Positions 35,481 through 42,866 are shown, numbered from the stretch's first letter. The stretch is DNA of 64,000 nt from Pedobacter sp. SYP-B3415 (GCF_004138205.1 NZ_RXNQ01000036.1:186001-250000); one strand, 5' to 3'. A program made the numbers and translations. Notes: generated by a model not told the origin, from the letters alone.

Positions 35481-36476
35481 ATGACAAAGCTTTACTTTTT
35501 TCTGATCCTTTCCGCCTGGTTGTTACCGGTTGCCGCACAGACAAAAGACTACCATGCAGAATACGCCAAGGGTTACCGCGGTGGCTATATCCGCCAACTT
35601 GAGTCGATTGATGGTGCGCTTGAGTTTGCCGTGCTGGGCGATTTTGGCCGGGGAGGTGAGTACTTCCAGAAAGACATCGCCGCTACACTGGCTAAGGCCG
35701 TAACCGGCATCAACGCCAGCTTCATTATTTCAACCGGCGATAATATCTACCCTGATGGTGTGCAAAGTGTGCAGGATCCCCTATGGACTCTGTCTTTCGA
35801 AAATGTATTCTACCAGTATCCGCTGCACCGCCCCTGGTATGCCATACTCGGCAACCACGATTATCATCAGAATGCGCAGGCCGAAGTAGACTATTCGAAA
35901 GTAAGCGGGCGCTGGAACATGCCCGACAGGTACTATAGTTTCAAGCGGAAACTAGCTGAAAACGCTGAAGTGCTTTTTGTTTTTATAGACACCAACCCGC
36001 TTGAGCCCTCATCCTACCGTTCACACTACCGCGAGGAACTGGTTAAGCAGGATAGCACGAAACAAAAGCGCTGGCTCGGAGAGGTTTTGTCTGACCCCTC
36101 TCCAAATATTAAGTGGAAAATCGTTGTTGGTCACCATCCGCTGTATACAGCAGGAAACCGTGCGCTGAACAAACCAGAAATGCGTGAAAGTTTGGAAGGA
36201 CTTTTTGAGAAATACAAAGTGAACCTGTACATTTCCGGGCACGAGCATCATCTGCAATATTATAAGCCGAAAGACAAATTCACACATCATTTCATCTCGG
36301 GGGCAGGGTCTGAAGCTAATGAAAAACTTAAACCCCGTGGCCCATTCGACTTTTTTGCACCAATCCAGGGTTTTATGACCTTCTCCATTGCGCCTGCGGG
36401 CGACAGGTTACTCGTGCAGGCCATCAGCCGTAAAGGCAAATTGCTGAAGAAGTTACAAATTTCGCAAAGTCGTTAA
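35481..36476 (+). CDS. Secreted metallophosphoesterase, tartrate-resistant acid phosphatase-like
   Basis: 331 residues with a signal peptide (LILSAWLLPVAAQT). All metal-binding blocks are present: GDFGRGG, GDNIYPDG, GNHDYH, VGHHPLYT and GHEHHLQY. The spacing resembles purple acid phosphatases of the ACP5 type. It should release phosphate from organic esters in the periplasm or outside the cell. It follows a SusC/D pair, with a terminator between. Confidence 0.87.
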   Translation: MTKLYFFLILSAWLLPVAAQTKDYHAEYAKGYRGGYIRQLESIDGALEFAVLGDFGRGGEYFQKDIAATLAKAVTGINASFIISTGDNIYPDGVQSVQDPLWTLSFENVFYQYPLHRPWYAILGNHDYHQNAQAEVDYSKVSGRWNMPDRYYSFKRKLAENAEVLFVFIDTNPLEPSSYRSHYREELVKQDSTKQKRWLGEVLSDPSPNIKWKIVVGHHPLYTAGNRALNKPEMRESLEGLFEKYKVNLYISGHEHHLQYYKPKDKFTHHFISGAGSEANEKLKPRGPFDFFAPIQGFMTFSIAPAGDRLLVQAISRKGKLLKKLQISQSR

Positions 36477-36511
36477 TTGCTGCTCAGAGATGTAAGCCTG
36501 CAGAACTCCGG

Positions 36512-36963
36512 CTAGCGTCGTTTTTTTCTGACAAAAACAGCTATCACGCCATAAAAAAATACCAGAAAGCTCATCGGAAGGGCAATTAGCGCGGCATTTA
36601 GTCCGTACCGCGGAAGCTGGTCCCTAAAAAAGTTTTGCTCCAGGCTGTAAAGTCGGGGGCCGGTTATCAGCGAAGCAAAATAGATGAACGCGAGTATACT
36701 GCCTGCAAAAAGAATAACATGAAGTAAACCCGTAATCCTGCCAACCGGACGCCCACCCTGTTCAAGAGCCAGGTAAATGACGCTGAAAACCCCACTCAAG
36801 GCTGCTGTTGCCCAATAGATTCCTGATTCCTTAAACACCAGGAAGGTATCGACGAGGTTGACCTGAATAAAACCCTTTCACTTATTAGCGCAAAGACTAC
36901 AAAGACCACGGCGGCTGCAAGAAAAATCTGAAAAAGACAGATGGATTTTACTGAGATCGTCAT
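36512..36963 (-). pseudogene. Small membrane protein gene with a -1 frameshift
   Basis: Two overlapping frames join into one sensible protein. The first starts at ATG 36963 (MTISVKSICLFQIFLAAAVVFVVFALISE). The second runs from about 36877 (KGFIQVNLVDTFLVFKES) to 36512 and has three more hydrophobic segments ending FVRKKRR. The junction falls in a GAAAGGGTTTTA run near 36870-36882, where one base seems to be missing. If only the second frame is used, a GTG at 36838 gives 108 residues. Either a sequencing error or a broken gene; family unknown. Confidence 0.6.
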
Positions 36964-37093
36964 AGGAAATGAAAATACATTTTTTTTTGCCACATCATAT
37001 TTTTCCAAAACAAATGTGCAGACTGGACAGATAGCGGCGCATAAACTGCCCGTTAAGCTTTATAACGAGTTGTTATGCAAACGCCATAAAACT

Positions 37094-37468
37094 TTAGTCG
37101 CCCTTGTTCCAGATCTTTGTATTGACGGATCGGATGATTGAATCTTTGTCAGAAATCAGGTTCAGACTTTTTTCGTAAACCGGGTCTGTGTCACCTCCAT
37201 ATTCAATAGCGATGCAATAGGTTGCAACACTATCTTCTTTGCTGTCCGGATTGCCAAGAAGTTCCACAATTTCCGAGAAATGCAACCCAATCAGTTGATA
37301 ATTTTTCAACAGATCATTAAGCATTAAATCCCGGTATGGTGGAGGGAATGCCGAATCGTCTTTCTGCGTCCATTCCGTCTTATTAAATTTCTCATGGCGT
37401 CTGGGCATTCTTGAACAACTTACCCATAATATCGGAAGAAGCAGCAGATAGTATATTTTAAACTTCAT
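37094..37468 (-). CDS. Small lipoprotein, unknown function
   Basis: 124 residues with a lipoprotein signal (MKFKIYYLLLLPILWVSCSR; lipobox Cys18). The mature part LLKNYQLIGLHFSEIVELLGNPDSKED resembles the helix-turn of SmpA/OmlA-like or beta-lactamase-inhibitor-like proteins, where a G-x-P turn follows the helix. No function assigned. Confidence 0.65.
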   Translation of the reverse strand: MKFKIYYLLLLPILWVSCSRMPRRHEKFNKTEWTQKDDSAFPPPYRDLMLNDLLKNYQLIGLHFSEIVELLGNPDSKEDSVATYCIAIEYGGDTDPVYEKSLNLISDKDSIIRSVNTKIWNKGD

Positions 37469-37749
37469 AAAACTGCAAAGTCATATCATTCTATGGCAAT
37501 ATAGGTGCTAATCCCGGTCACCATAACCGTTCAGAAAAATATTTGTGTACCACGCCATTCACCCGTAAGGGCGCCAAAAATAATGCCTTGTCAGATTTGC
37601 GCAGTTCATCAAAAGCTGTTATACGCCTTAAGATTGAAGTTTCCTTCCCGTCCAGTTCCTGCCAATAAACCGCTAAACTGGATCAGCTGCCAGTTAGGTC
37701 TCCTAACTATGTTTGCATAGACAATTAAGTCACGGTAAACAAAAACAAC
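37469..37749. other. Intergenic region upstream of the trx-like/DUF2024/marR operon
   Basis: 281 bp between divergent genes. The only clear element is the operator/promoter at 37692-37715. No further gene seen. Confidence 0.5.
37692..37715 (+). promoter_or_regulatory. Palindromic operator overlapping a -7 box
   Basis: Perfect inverted repeat AGTTAGG-TCT-CCTAACT (37692-37708). Its last base begins TATGTTTG (37708-37715), which matches TAnnTTTG. A repressor bound here would cover the promoter of the operon starting at 37750. The MarR-family gene at the end of that operon is the natural candidate. Confidence 0.75.
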
Positions 37750-37983
37750 ATGTCAAAATCAATTTTCTATCATGCAGGCTGCCCGGTATGTGTCAGCGCT
37801 GAACAAGACATCATCAACCTGATCGGTGAATCAAACGTAGAAGTCGTACACCTCGGCGATGACAAATCGCGTATCAGCGAAGCCGAGCATGCAGGAATCA
37901 AATCAGTGCCGGCCCTGGTTACACCAAATGGTAATGTGCTGCACATCAATTTCGGCGCCTCACTGGCTGATGTAAAAGGATAA
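37750..37983 (+). CDS. Thioredoxin/glutaredoxin-like protein
   Basis: 77 residues with a thioredoxin-type active site at the N-terminus (FYHAGCPVCVSAE; C-P-V-C) and the cis-Pro loop region (GIKSVPALVT). Cytosolic. Probably a thiol-disulfide carrier. First gene of an operon with a DUF2024 protein and a MarR-type regulator that has a cysteine cluster, which suggests a redox or thiol theme. Confidence 0.78.
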   Translation: MSKSIFYHAGCPVCVSAEQDIINLIGESNVEVVHLGDDKSRISEAEHAGIKSVPALVTPNGNVLHINFGASLADVKG

Positions 37984-37989
37984 ATAACC

Positions 37990-38013
37990 GCTCCGCCTCC
38001 GGGCGGAGCTTTT
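37990..38013 (+). terminator. Hairpin attenuator between trx-like gene and DUF2024
   Basis: 8-bp stem GCTCCGCC / GGCGGAGC with a 4-nt loop and four T. The short T run suggests partial termination within the operon. Confidence 0.6.
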
Positions 38014-38046
38014 CTACATCCCCCACAGGGGTAAATCAAATACAAA

Positions 38047-38310
38047 ATGAAAGTTGCAGTTTGGGACACTTATGTAACCAGGAGAGATGGCAGCACCATG
38101 CATTTCGATATCCTGGTCCCCGACCACATTGTTGACGAGACAACAGTTTATGAAATGGGCAAAATGTACCTGGCCTTTAAGGGGCAGGAAGGTCAGCCCT
38201 TATCCGCCCGGCAGTGCCGCTATTGCCACCAGGAAGCCGCCACCGCCGAAATGGAAGCGCTGATCAGAACCCAGGGTTTTTATATCATCGAAATGGAAGG
38301 TTGTGACTAG
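38047..38310 (+). CDS. DUF2024 family protein
   Basis: 87 residues, MKVAVWDTYVTRRDGSTMHFDILVPDHI, with CRYCHQEAAT in the second half. This matches the small DUF2024 family of unknown function. It overlaps the following MarR gene by 8 bp, so their translation is probably coupled. Confidence 0.82.
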   Translation: MKVAVWDTYVTRRDGSTMHFDILVPDHIVDETTVYEMGKMYLAFKGQEGQPLSARQCRYCHQEAATAEMEALIRTQGFYIIEMEGCD

Positions 38311-38896
38311 CGCCGGCCAACTGAATGACCCTTCAACGACCGATGAAAAGATCCTGGCCGTACTTGAACGCATTGGCCAGGTACTGAAAACTTCGGCATG
38401 GAAAACGGGACGGCCGCTGCTGCTTAATCCTGCCCAGACGCAATTGCTGGTGTTTTTATCAAACAAAAGCACGGCTCATCATCAGGTTACGGGTCTTGCG
38501 CGCCAATTCCAGGTGAGTAAGGCCAGCATGAGCGATACCTTACGTGCCCTGGAACAAAGGCAGCTGCTCTGCAGGATGCCGGGCAACCGGCCGGGGCAAA
38601 AGATTGTCGGGCTTACCGAATTTGGCCGGCAGACCGCGCAGAAAGTTATCCGGTACACCGAGCCCCTGCTTTCTGCTTTAAAAATGCTTCAGAACGAGGA
38701 GCGTGGATTGCTGTATCAGACACTAAGTGACCTCGTTTCCGCGCTGCACAGAAGTGGCTTTATCCCGCAGCAGCGCATGTGTCAGACTTGCCTGCATTAC
38801 CGGCAGCCAGGCAGTGCGCGTTACTGCAGCCTGCTCGACCAGGTTCTGGGTCCCGAATCCCTGCAAATCGATTGCCCGGAACACGTTCCCGCCTGA
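38303..38896 (+). CDS. MarR-type regulator with C-terminal cysteine cluster
   Basis: 197 residues. Winged helix at about residues 45-110 (TGLARQFQVSKASMSDTLRALEQRQLLCRMPGNRPGQKIVGLTEFG). The C-terminus carries four cysteines, CQTC...YC...DCPEH, with spacing suited to a metal or Fe-S site. Starts at GTG 38303 inside the DUF2024 gene. Likely autoregulator through the palindrome at 37692. The cysteines suggest sensing of redox state, metal or a thiol-reactive compound (inferred). Confidence 0.82.
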   Translation: MTSAGQLNDPSTTDEKILAVLERIGQVLKTSAWKTGRPLLLNPAQTQLLVFLSNKSTAHHQVTGLARQFQVSKASMSDTLRALEQRQLLCRMPGNRPGQKIVGLTEFGRQTAQKVIRYTEPLLSALKMLQNEERGLLYQTLSDLVSALHRSGFIPQQRMCQTCLHYRQPGSARYCSLLDQVLGPESLQIDCPEHVPA

Positions 38897-38918
38897 ACAA
38901 GCGCCGCCTTAAAAGTGC

Positions 38919-40331
38919 CTACAGCAGCCCAGCTATTGTTTTTATTCCGCGCTCCAGCTCTGCCTCATTCAGTGATGCATAACCCAGGCGCATGCCGTTT
39001 ACCGGGTCTGCAAAGCTGAAGCTTTCGGGATGCAGGATCTGAACACCTTTAGCGTTAAGCGATGCCGTCAACCTGGTAAAGTCTGTCTGTTCGTTCGGTT
39101 CAAGCCAGAAAGCCAGTCCGCCATCGGGTTTCCGGAACTTCACCTTTCCATCAAGATGGTGCCGGATCAGGTTGTCGAACAGATCGCGCTTACGTTCATA
39201 TAACTGTGTAGCCTTGCGCAAATGACGTTTTATATGGCCTTCATTAATCAGTTGCAGAACGGCCTGCTCCATCATATTATCGCCTTGTGCATCTATGATT
39301 TTTCTGTGTTCTGCTGCGCGCGAAATCAGGCCTGCCGAAGAAGCGAGGTAACCAATGCGCAGGGCCGGGGCTACGATCTTGCTCATGGTCCCGATATAAA
39401 TGAAATGGGCAGCGTTTTCAGAACTGCTTAAGGGCAAAACCGGTTGCTGGCCAAAGTGGAACTCATTGTCGTAATCGTCTTCAATAATCGTGAAACCGTA
39501 TTTGTTTGATAAAGTGATCAGTTCCTGCCGCCGCTGCAGGCTAAGGGTAACCGTTGTAGGAAACTGATGATGGGGCGTGGTATATACCGCCTTAATTGGG
39601 TGATTCGCCTCCAGCAAGATTTTTAATTCATCGGTCTTCAATCCTTCCGCATCTACGCCCACAGCCAGCAGACGCGCACCGGCATGCTGAAAGGCCTGCC
39701 AGGCCGGCTTGTACCCCGGATTTTCTACCGCAACCAGATCACCCGGCTTCAGAAGGCTGTGGGCCGCAAGATACATCGCCATCTGGCTACCCCTGGTGAC
39801 AAAGACTTCGGGTGCTGATAGCCGCATGCCTCTTTTGTAATTCAACATCCGCACAATGGCTTCTTTGAAGTCGGGATCGCCCGAGGCGTTACTGTAGCCC
39901 ATCATTTGCCACCGGCCTTTGCGGCTGAAGATCTGCCGGTACGCCGCTGCAAGCTCAGCGATGGGTGCGATCCGTGTATCGGGCACTCCATCGTCAAAAA
40001 TAATATCAATTTTCGGCTGTGCGGGAGATGCGACAGAAATCCCGCCCGTATCTGCATGCGGCTCAGGAAACGGCAAACGGCCGGATACAAAGGTGCCTCT
40101 TCTTTCCCGGGCCTCGAGCCAGCCTTCAGCAAGCAGCAGATCGAGCGCATCAATAATTGTATTGCGGTTTAACTTTAACTGTGTAGCCAGTTGCCGACTG
40201 CCGGGCAAGGCATCGCCGCTTTGAAGTTTTCCCGATTTAATAGCATCAATGACTGCGTCAGCGATCTGAACGTAGATAGCGCGCTCACAGTGCACATTGA
40301 TGTTAATCTGAAGATCCCAGGGTCTGAGCAT
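38919..40331 (-). CDS. MocR/PdxR-type regulator (GntR helix-turn-helix plus aminotransferase domain)
   Basis: 470 residues. The N-terminal winged helix (LPGSRQLATQLKLNRNTIIDALDLLLAEGWLEARERRGTFV) is joined to a fold-type I aminotransferase domain. The PLP lysine is visible in IGTMSKIVAPALRIGYL, and the ENPGYKPA and IIEDDYDNEFHF segments are typical. MocR proteins use PLP as effector and often regulate vitamin B6 or aminotransferase genes nearby. No such target is adjacent here. Confidence 0.9.
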   Translation of the reverse strand: MLRPWDLQININVHCERAIYVQIADAVIDAIKSGKLQSGDALPGSRQLATQLKLNRNTIIDALDLLLAEGWLEARERRGTFVSGRLPFPEPHADTGGISVASPAQPKIDIIFDDGVPDTRIAPIAELAAAYRQIFSRKGRWQMMGYSNASGDPDFKEAIVRMLNYKRGMRLSAPEVFVTRGSQMAMYLAAHSLLKPGDLVAVENPGYKPAWQAFQHAGARLLAVGVDAEGLKTDELKILLEANHPIKAVYTTPHHQFPTTVTLSLQRRQELITLSNKYGFTIIEDDYDNEFHFGQQPVLPLSSSENAAHFIYIGTMSKIVAPALRIGYLASSAGLISRAAEHRKIIDAQGDNMMEQAVLQLINEGHIKRHLRKATQLYERKRDLFDNLIRHHLDGKVKFRKPDGGLAFWLEPNEQTDFTRLTASLNAKGVQILHPESFSFADPVNGMRLGYASLNEAELERGIKTIAGLL

Positions 40332-41224
40332 TACCGGACTGGAGAATTATAAGTGATCTGATTGTCTGTGGTGCTCAAATATACGCTAAATTAAGTGTCC
40401 GGTCTGTAGCACCTTCACTGAACATTCATTGCTGCCCTGTAAAAATTTGCAGAACAAAATAGGATTCTTCTGAACAGTCTCAAGGCAATATTTGCCTGAA
40501 TCTTCTGATTCAAAGCCCTGAATTTTGTGTCTGTGGGTTTTAGGTACAGCGGTGGTTTTGATGGCAGTTTTGCCTGATTACTGCCACTGATGGGTGTGAA
40601 CCGGCCTTGTATCTTTTCGCCGCAGAAAAGTATTAAAAGTCTTGCAATGTTTTAAGGAGTTGGGAAGAACCAGGGAGTGGAACTCTTTGGGAATAACGAG
40701 TAACAAATAAGGACCCAAGGCCATAAGCATAACCACTCATAACGCCGTTTTTAAGTCTGGAGCTGCGAACAGCCGGGCATTTTCCCGCCGCCGTCGGACT
40801 TTTAATGCTTTTATGCAAGAAAAGATACACAGCCTTGATTTTATGCTGAACGCAGTGTAACGCTGAGGGACCTCCCTGGTGCTGGGCATTGCCGTCAACT
40901 TGATGGAAAAAGCTTTGTAACGAGCAAAGGTCAGATTCCTCACCGCACAATTCGCAGCAGGAACAATTTGGCTTGCGGTTTCGGAAGCAGCCCCACGGCG
41001 GTGAGCGGTCCGATCCCACAGTTTCACATTTGTTGAATCCGAAGGGCTTTAGACTTTGGCAAAACTTTCACCGGACATCTTGACCGAACATTAGCCCGCT
41101 CATGACAAGTTCTTCTATACATTGCCGCGCAACATGCTGCTCCCGCTTCGTGGTAGTGCAATTACCATACAGTTATCAATTCTTTATAAATTTTCTTAAT
41201 TTGAACTTCTCTAACAAACTCGAT
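40332..41224. other. 893-bp gene-poor region; possible dispersed repeat at 40600-41060
   Basis: Open frames of up to 128 codons exist on the minus strand at 40633-41019, but they overlap each other, are rich in Cys/Arg/Ser and have no domain signal, so I do not call a gene. From memory, similar stretches recur between genes in other Sphingobacteria; I cannot verify that here. The MocR regulator's own control site may lie close to 40332. Confidence 0.35.
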
Positions 41225-41596
41225 ATGAAAATTGTAAAACTCGTTATCTGCATCCTTTTCGGATTGTTATTTCTCAACGCCGGACTTGACAAGTTTTTTC
41301 ATTACATGCCCATGCCGGAGCTTACCGAGGCGCAGAAGCAGTCATTTGCTGCCTTTGGTCAGATTGTCTGGCTCATGCCACTGGTTGGTGCCATTGAAGT
41401 TCTGGGCGGGATCCTGTTTATGATTCCGAAGACCCGGGCACTTGGAGCCCTGGTGATCCTTCCCGTTATGGCAGGGATTTTCCTTCAGGCATTGGTTGTT
41501 GACCAGACCGGTTTACCCATGGCGGCCGTGCTGCTGCTGATTAATCTCTGGATAATCTTCGATAGCAGAAAAAAATACCAGCCAATGTTAGCCTGA
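41225..41596 (+). CDS. DoxX-family small membrane protein
   Basis: 123 residues, four hydrophobic segments. The start MKIVKLVICILFGLLFLNAGLDKFFHYMPMP and the LGALVILPVMAGIF stretch match DoxX/DoxD-like proteins. Function unclear; some members take part in thiol or quinol redox chemistry. ATG 41225 is chosen because the helix begins there; the frame is open to 41102 without a sensible extension. Confidence 0.75.
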   Translation: MKIVKLVICILFGLLFLNAGLDKFFHYMPMPELTEAQKQSFAAFGQIVWLMPLVGAIEVLGGILFMIPKTRALGALVILPVMAGIFLQALVVDQTGLPMAAVLLLINLWIIFDSRKKYQPMLA

Positions 41597-41602
41597 CAAG
41601 GC

Positions 41603-41632
41603 GGTCAGGCCTGACCGTATACAGGCCTGACC
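41603..41632. other. Strong inverted repeat after the DoxX gene
   Basis: Perfect 11-bp arms GGTCAGGCCTG / CAGGCCTGACC around an 8-nt loop, 7 bp after the DoxX stop. There is no T run on either side, so it may be a Rho-type or processing structure, or a protein-binding palindrome. Confidence 0.65.
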
Positions 41633-41691
41633 AAGTGACCACTGTTAACTGCTTCGACACGATTTCCTGGTTCTAAACACCTAATTCTTAC

Positions 41692-41760
41692 CACTTACCG
41701 GCAAATCGCTGCCATTTACCGGCACCTGTTTCGTTGCCCCGGGGCGGCTGTGCATCTTTG
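41692..41760 (+). promoter_or_regulatory. Promoter of ncRNA unit A
   Basis: Direct repeats CACTTACCG (41692) and CATTTACCG (41713), 21 bp apart, then CATCTTTG at 41753-41760, exactly 40 bp after the second repeat. The same layout recurs three more times in the next 1.1 kb. Two helical turns between repeats suit a dimeric activator; LytTR-type sites have this spacing. Confidence 0.75.
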
Positions 41761-41766
41761 TATTGT

Positions 41767-42110
41767 AAACGAAGTCTGACATTCGCGCGTGAGAGAGAGA
41801 GACGAGAAAGCGATAAGAGAGCGTTGGAGAGCGTTGGAGAGCATGTGACAGCCCGCTGTAGTGAAGCGTAGATGATAGTTGCGGGGGATGTGAAGATGAT
41901 TTGTGCGAACAGCGGGTTGGACCGTCGTCCTGGTGAAAGAGATGTGAAGTTGATTTGTGTCAGTTAGGATCAGAGGGGACAGGACGGCAGGAGTGAGAAA
42001 GCGTGAGGGTGAGTGACAGGGATAAGCGCGAATGCAAAGACGGATACAGTTTTCTTAGGTTTAATTTTAGGTAAAAGGTGCCCTTCCGGATGGAGCGGCG
42101 CCTTTTTTTT
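41767..42110 (+). ncRNA. Structured non-coding RNA, unit A (long form, about 344 nt)
   Basis: Predicted from promoter to terminator. The 5' part is purine-rich, with GAGA runs and a doubled GCGTTGGAGA (41821, 41831). Two hairpin modules follow, each enclosing a copy of a 19-nt repeat (41887-41905 and 41941-41959, 18/19 identical). One is closed by CCCGCTGT/ACAGCGGG (41852, 41909), the other by CGTCCTG/CAGGACG (41926, 41980). The 3' end has the 24-nt core (42050-42073) and terminator shared with units B-D. No protein frame is convincing. Function unknown. Confidence 0.7.
42077..42110 (+). terminator. Terminator of ncRNA unit A
   Basis: Stem GGTGCC / GGCGCC with an inner TCC/GGA stem, followed by eight T. 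It begins three bases after the conserved core. Confidence 0.88.
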
Positions 42111-42192
42111 AGCCTCCCCTATAGGTCTTTTATAGACGCGAACCAGTAATCCCCGACCAATTTGTCCGGAAAGCTTCTGAAAAATCAGCGTA

Positions 42193-42303
42193 TCAAGGGT
42201 CCGGGTAAGGCCGAGAGCATTCGTTCATGAAGAAAAACTTCAAAGGAACGAATACCTCGTAATCCGAAGTTTTGATGAGAGCTATAATTTCTTGGTCCTT
42301 CAT
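42193..42303 (-). pseudogene. Possible N-terminal relic of an ECF sigma gene
   Basis: A minus-strand frame of 36 residues begins MKDQEIIALIKTSDYEVFVPL, which resembles the start of Bacteroidota ECF sigma factors (D-x-x-I-I-x-L-I-K-x-x-D-Y-x-x-F). It then runs into unrelated residues and stops. The remainder of such a gene is absent. Lies between ncRNA units A and B on the opposite strand. Confidence 0.35.
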
Positions 42304-42338
42304 CTTGGTTCTTTTTTCTTTAGTCTCATCGACATACC

Positions 42339-42407
42339 CATTTACCGGCTGAATTGAACCATTTAACGGTACCCGCTTCACTGGCATCCGGTTATGACGC
42401 ATCTTTG
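42339..42407 (+). promoter_or_regulatory. Promoter of ncRNA unit B
   Basis: CATTTACCG at 42339 and CATTTAACG at 42360 (21 bp apart), then CATCTTTG at 42400-42407, exactly 40 bp after the second repeat. Same 69-bp layout as unit A. Confidence 0.75.
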
Positions 42408-42413
42408 TCTCAC

Positions 42414-42510
42414 TAACTACAACAGCATCATGCTGCATAAGTGTAAGTTTTCTTAGGTTTAATTTTAGGTAAAAAGGTGCCCGTCCGGATGGAAAGGCAC
42501 CTTTTTTTTT
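42414..42510 (+). ncRNA. Small RNA, unit B (about 97 nt)
   Basis: 5' hairpin CAGCA/TGCTG (42423-42435), short linker, the 24-nt core at 42448-42471 (identical to the other three units), and a terminator hairpin GGTGCC/GGCACC with nine T (42476-42510). Start inferred from the -7 box at 42400. No start codon is available for a peptide. Confidence 0.72.
42476..42510 (+). terminator. Terminator of ncRNA unit B
   Basis: Stem GGTGCC / GGCACC with inner TCC/GGA pairing and nine T. The pairing partner of the central T differs from unit A (A instead of G), which keeps the stem. Confidence 0.88.
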
Positions 42511-42570
42511 GCGGGAGCCGCCGGATCACAGGCTCCGTGCAATTGTAAGCCGCAATCTGCTGCCTGCCCC

Positions 42571-42639
42571 CTTTCATCCACTCATTTCTCCTATTTAACG
42601 ATACTCCCTTCTGAAACAGCGCATTGTAAAGCACCTTTG
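42571..42639 (+). promoter_or_regulatory. Promoter of ncRNA unit C
   Basis: The second repeat is TATTTAACG (42592); the -7-like CACCTTTG lies exactly 40 bp later (42632-42639). The first repeat position (42571, CTTTCATCC) is degenerate, so this promoter may be weaker or differently controlled. Confidence 0.6.
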
Positions 42640-42645
42640 TATCAC

Positions 42646-42749
42646 AACACACCGGATAACAGGTCTTGTTTCCGGAAAGTGAGAGTTTTCTTAGGTTTAA
42701 TTTTAGGTAGGAGGTGCCCGTCCGGATGGAGAGGCACCTTCTTTTTTTT
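42646..42749 (+). ncRNA. Small RNA, unit C (about 104 nt)
   Basis: 5' hairpin CCGGA-AACA / TGTT-TCCGG (42652-42675), the shared 24-nt core at 42686-42709, and a terminator AGGTGCC/GGCACCT with T run (42712-42749). The hairpin sequence differs from units B and D but keeps position and shape. Confidence 0.72.
42712..42749 (+). terminator. Terminator of ncRNA unit C
   Basis: 7-bp stem AGGTGCC / GGCACCT with inner TCC/GGA pairing, then a pyrimidine run with eight consecutive T. Confidence 0.86.
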
Positions 42750-42791
42750 GGCTCTGTGCGGAGCGCTATCGACTCCCGGCATCTTCCAGGC

Positions 42792-42860
42792 CATTTACCG
42801 GCTAATTCTACCCATTCAACGACACATATTTTTAAATACGATGCATGCATAGCATTTTTG
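42792..42860 (+). promoter_or_regulatory. Promoter of ncRNA unit D
   Basis: CATTTACCG at 42792 and CATTCAACG at 42813 (21 bp apart), then CATTTTTG at 42853-42860, exactly 40 bp after the second repeat. Confidence 0.73.
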
Positions 42861-42866
42861 TCTCAT

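Noticed and set aside
40633..41019. 128- and 96-codon frames on the minus strand
   Set aside because: They overlap each other in different frames, have odd composition and no recognisable domain; treated as part of a possible non-coding repeat.
42428..42850. 140-codon minus-strand frame across RNA units B and C
   Set aside because: It runs through two terminators and two promoters of the RNA array, and its internal repetition simply reflects the repeated core.
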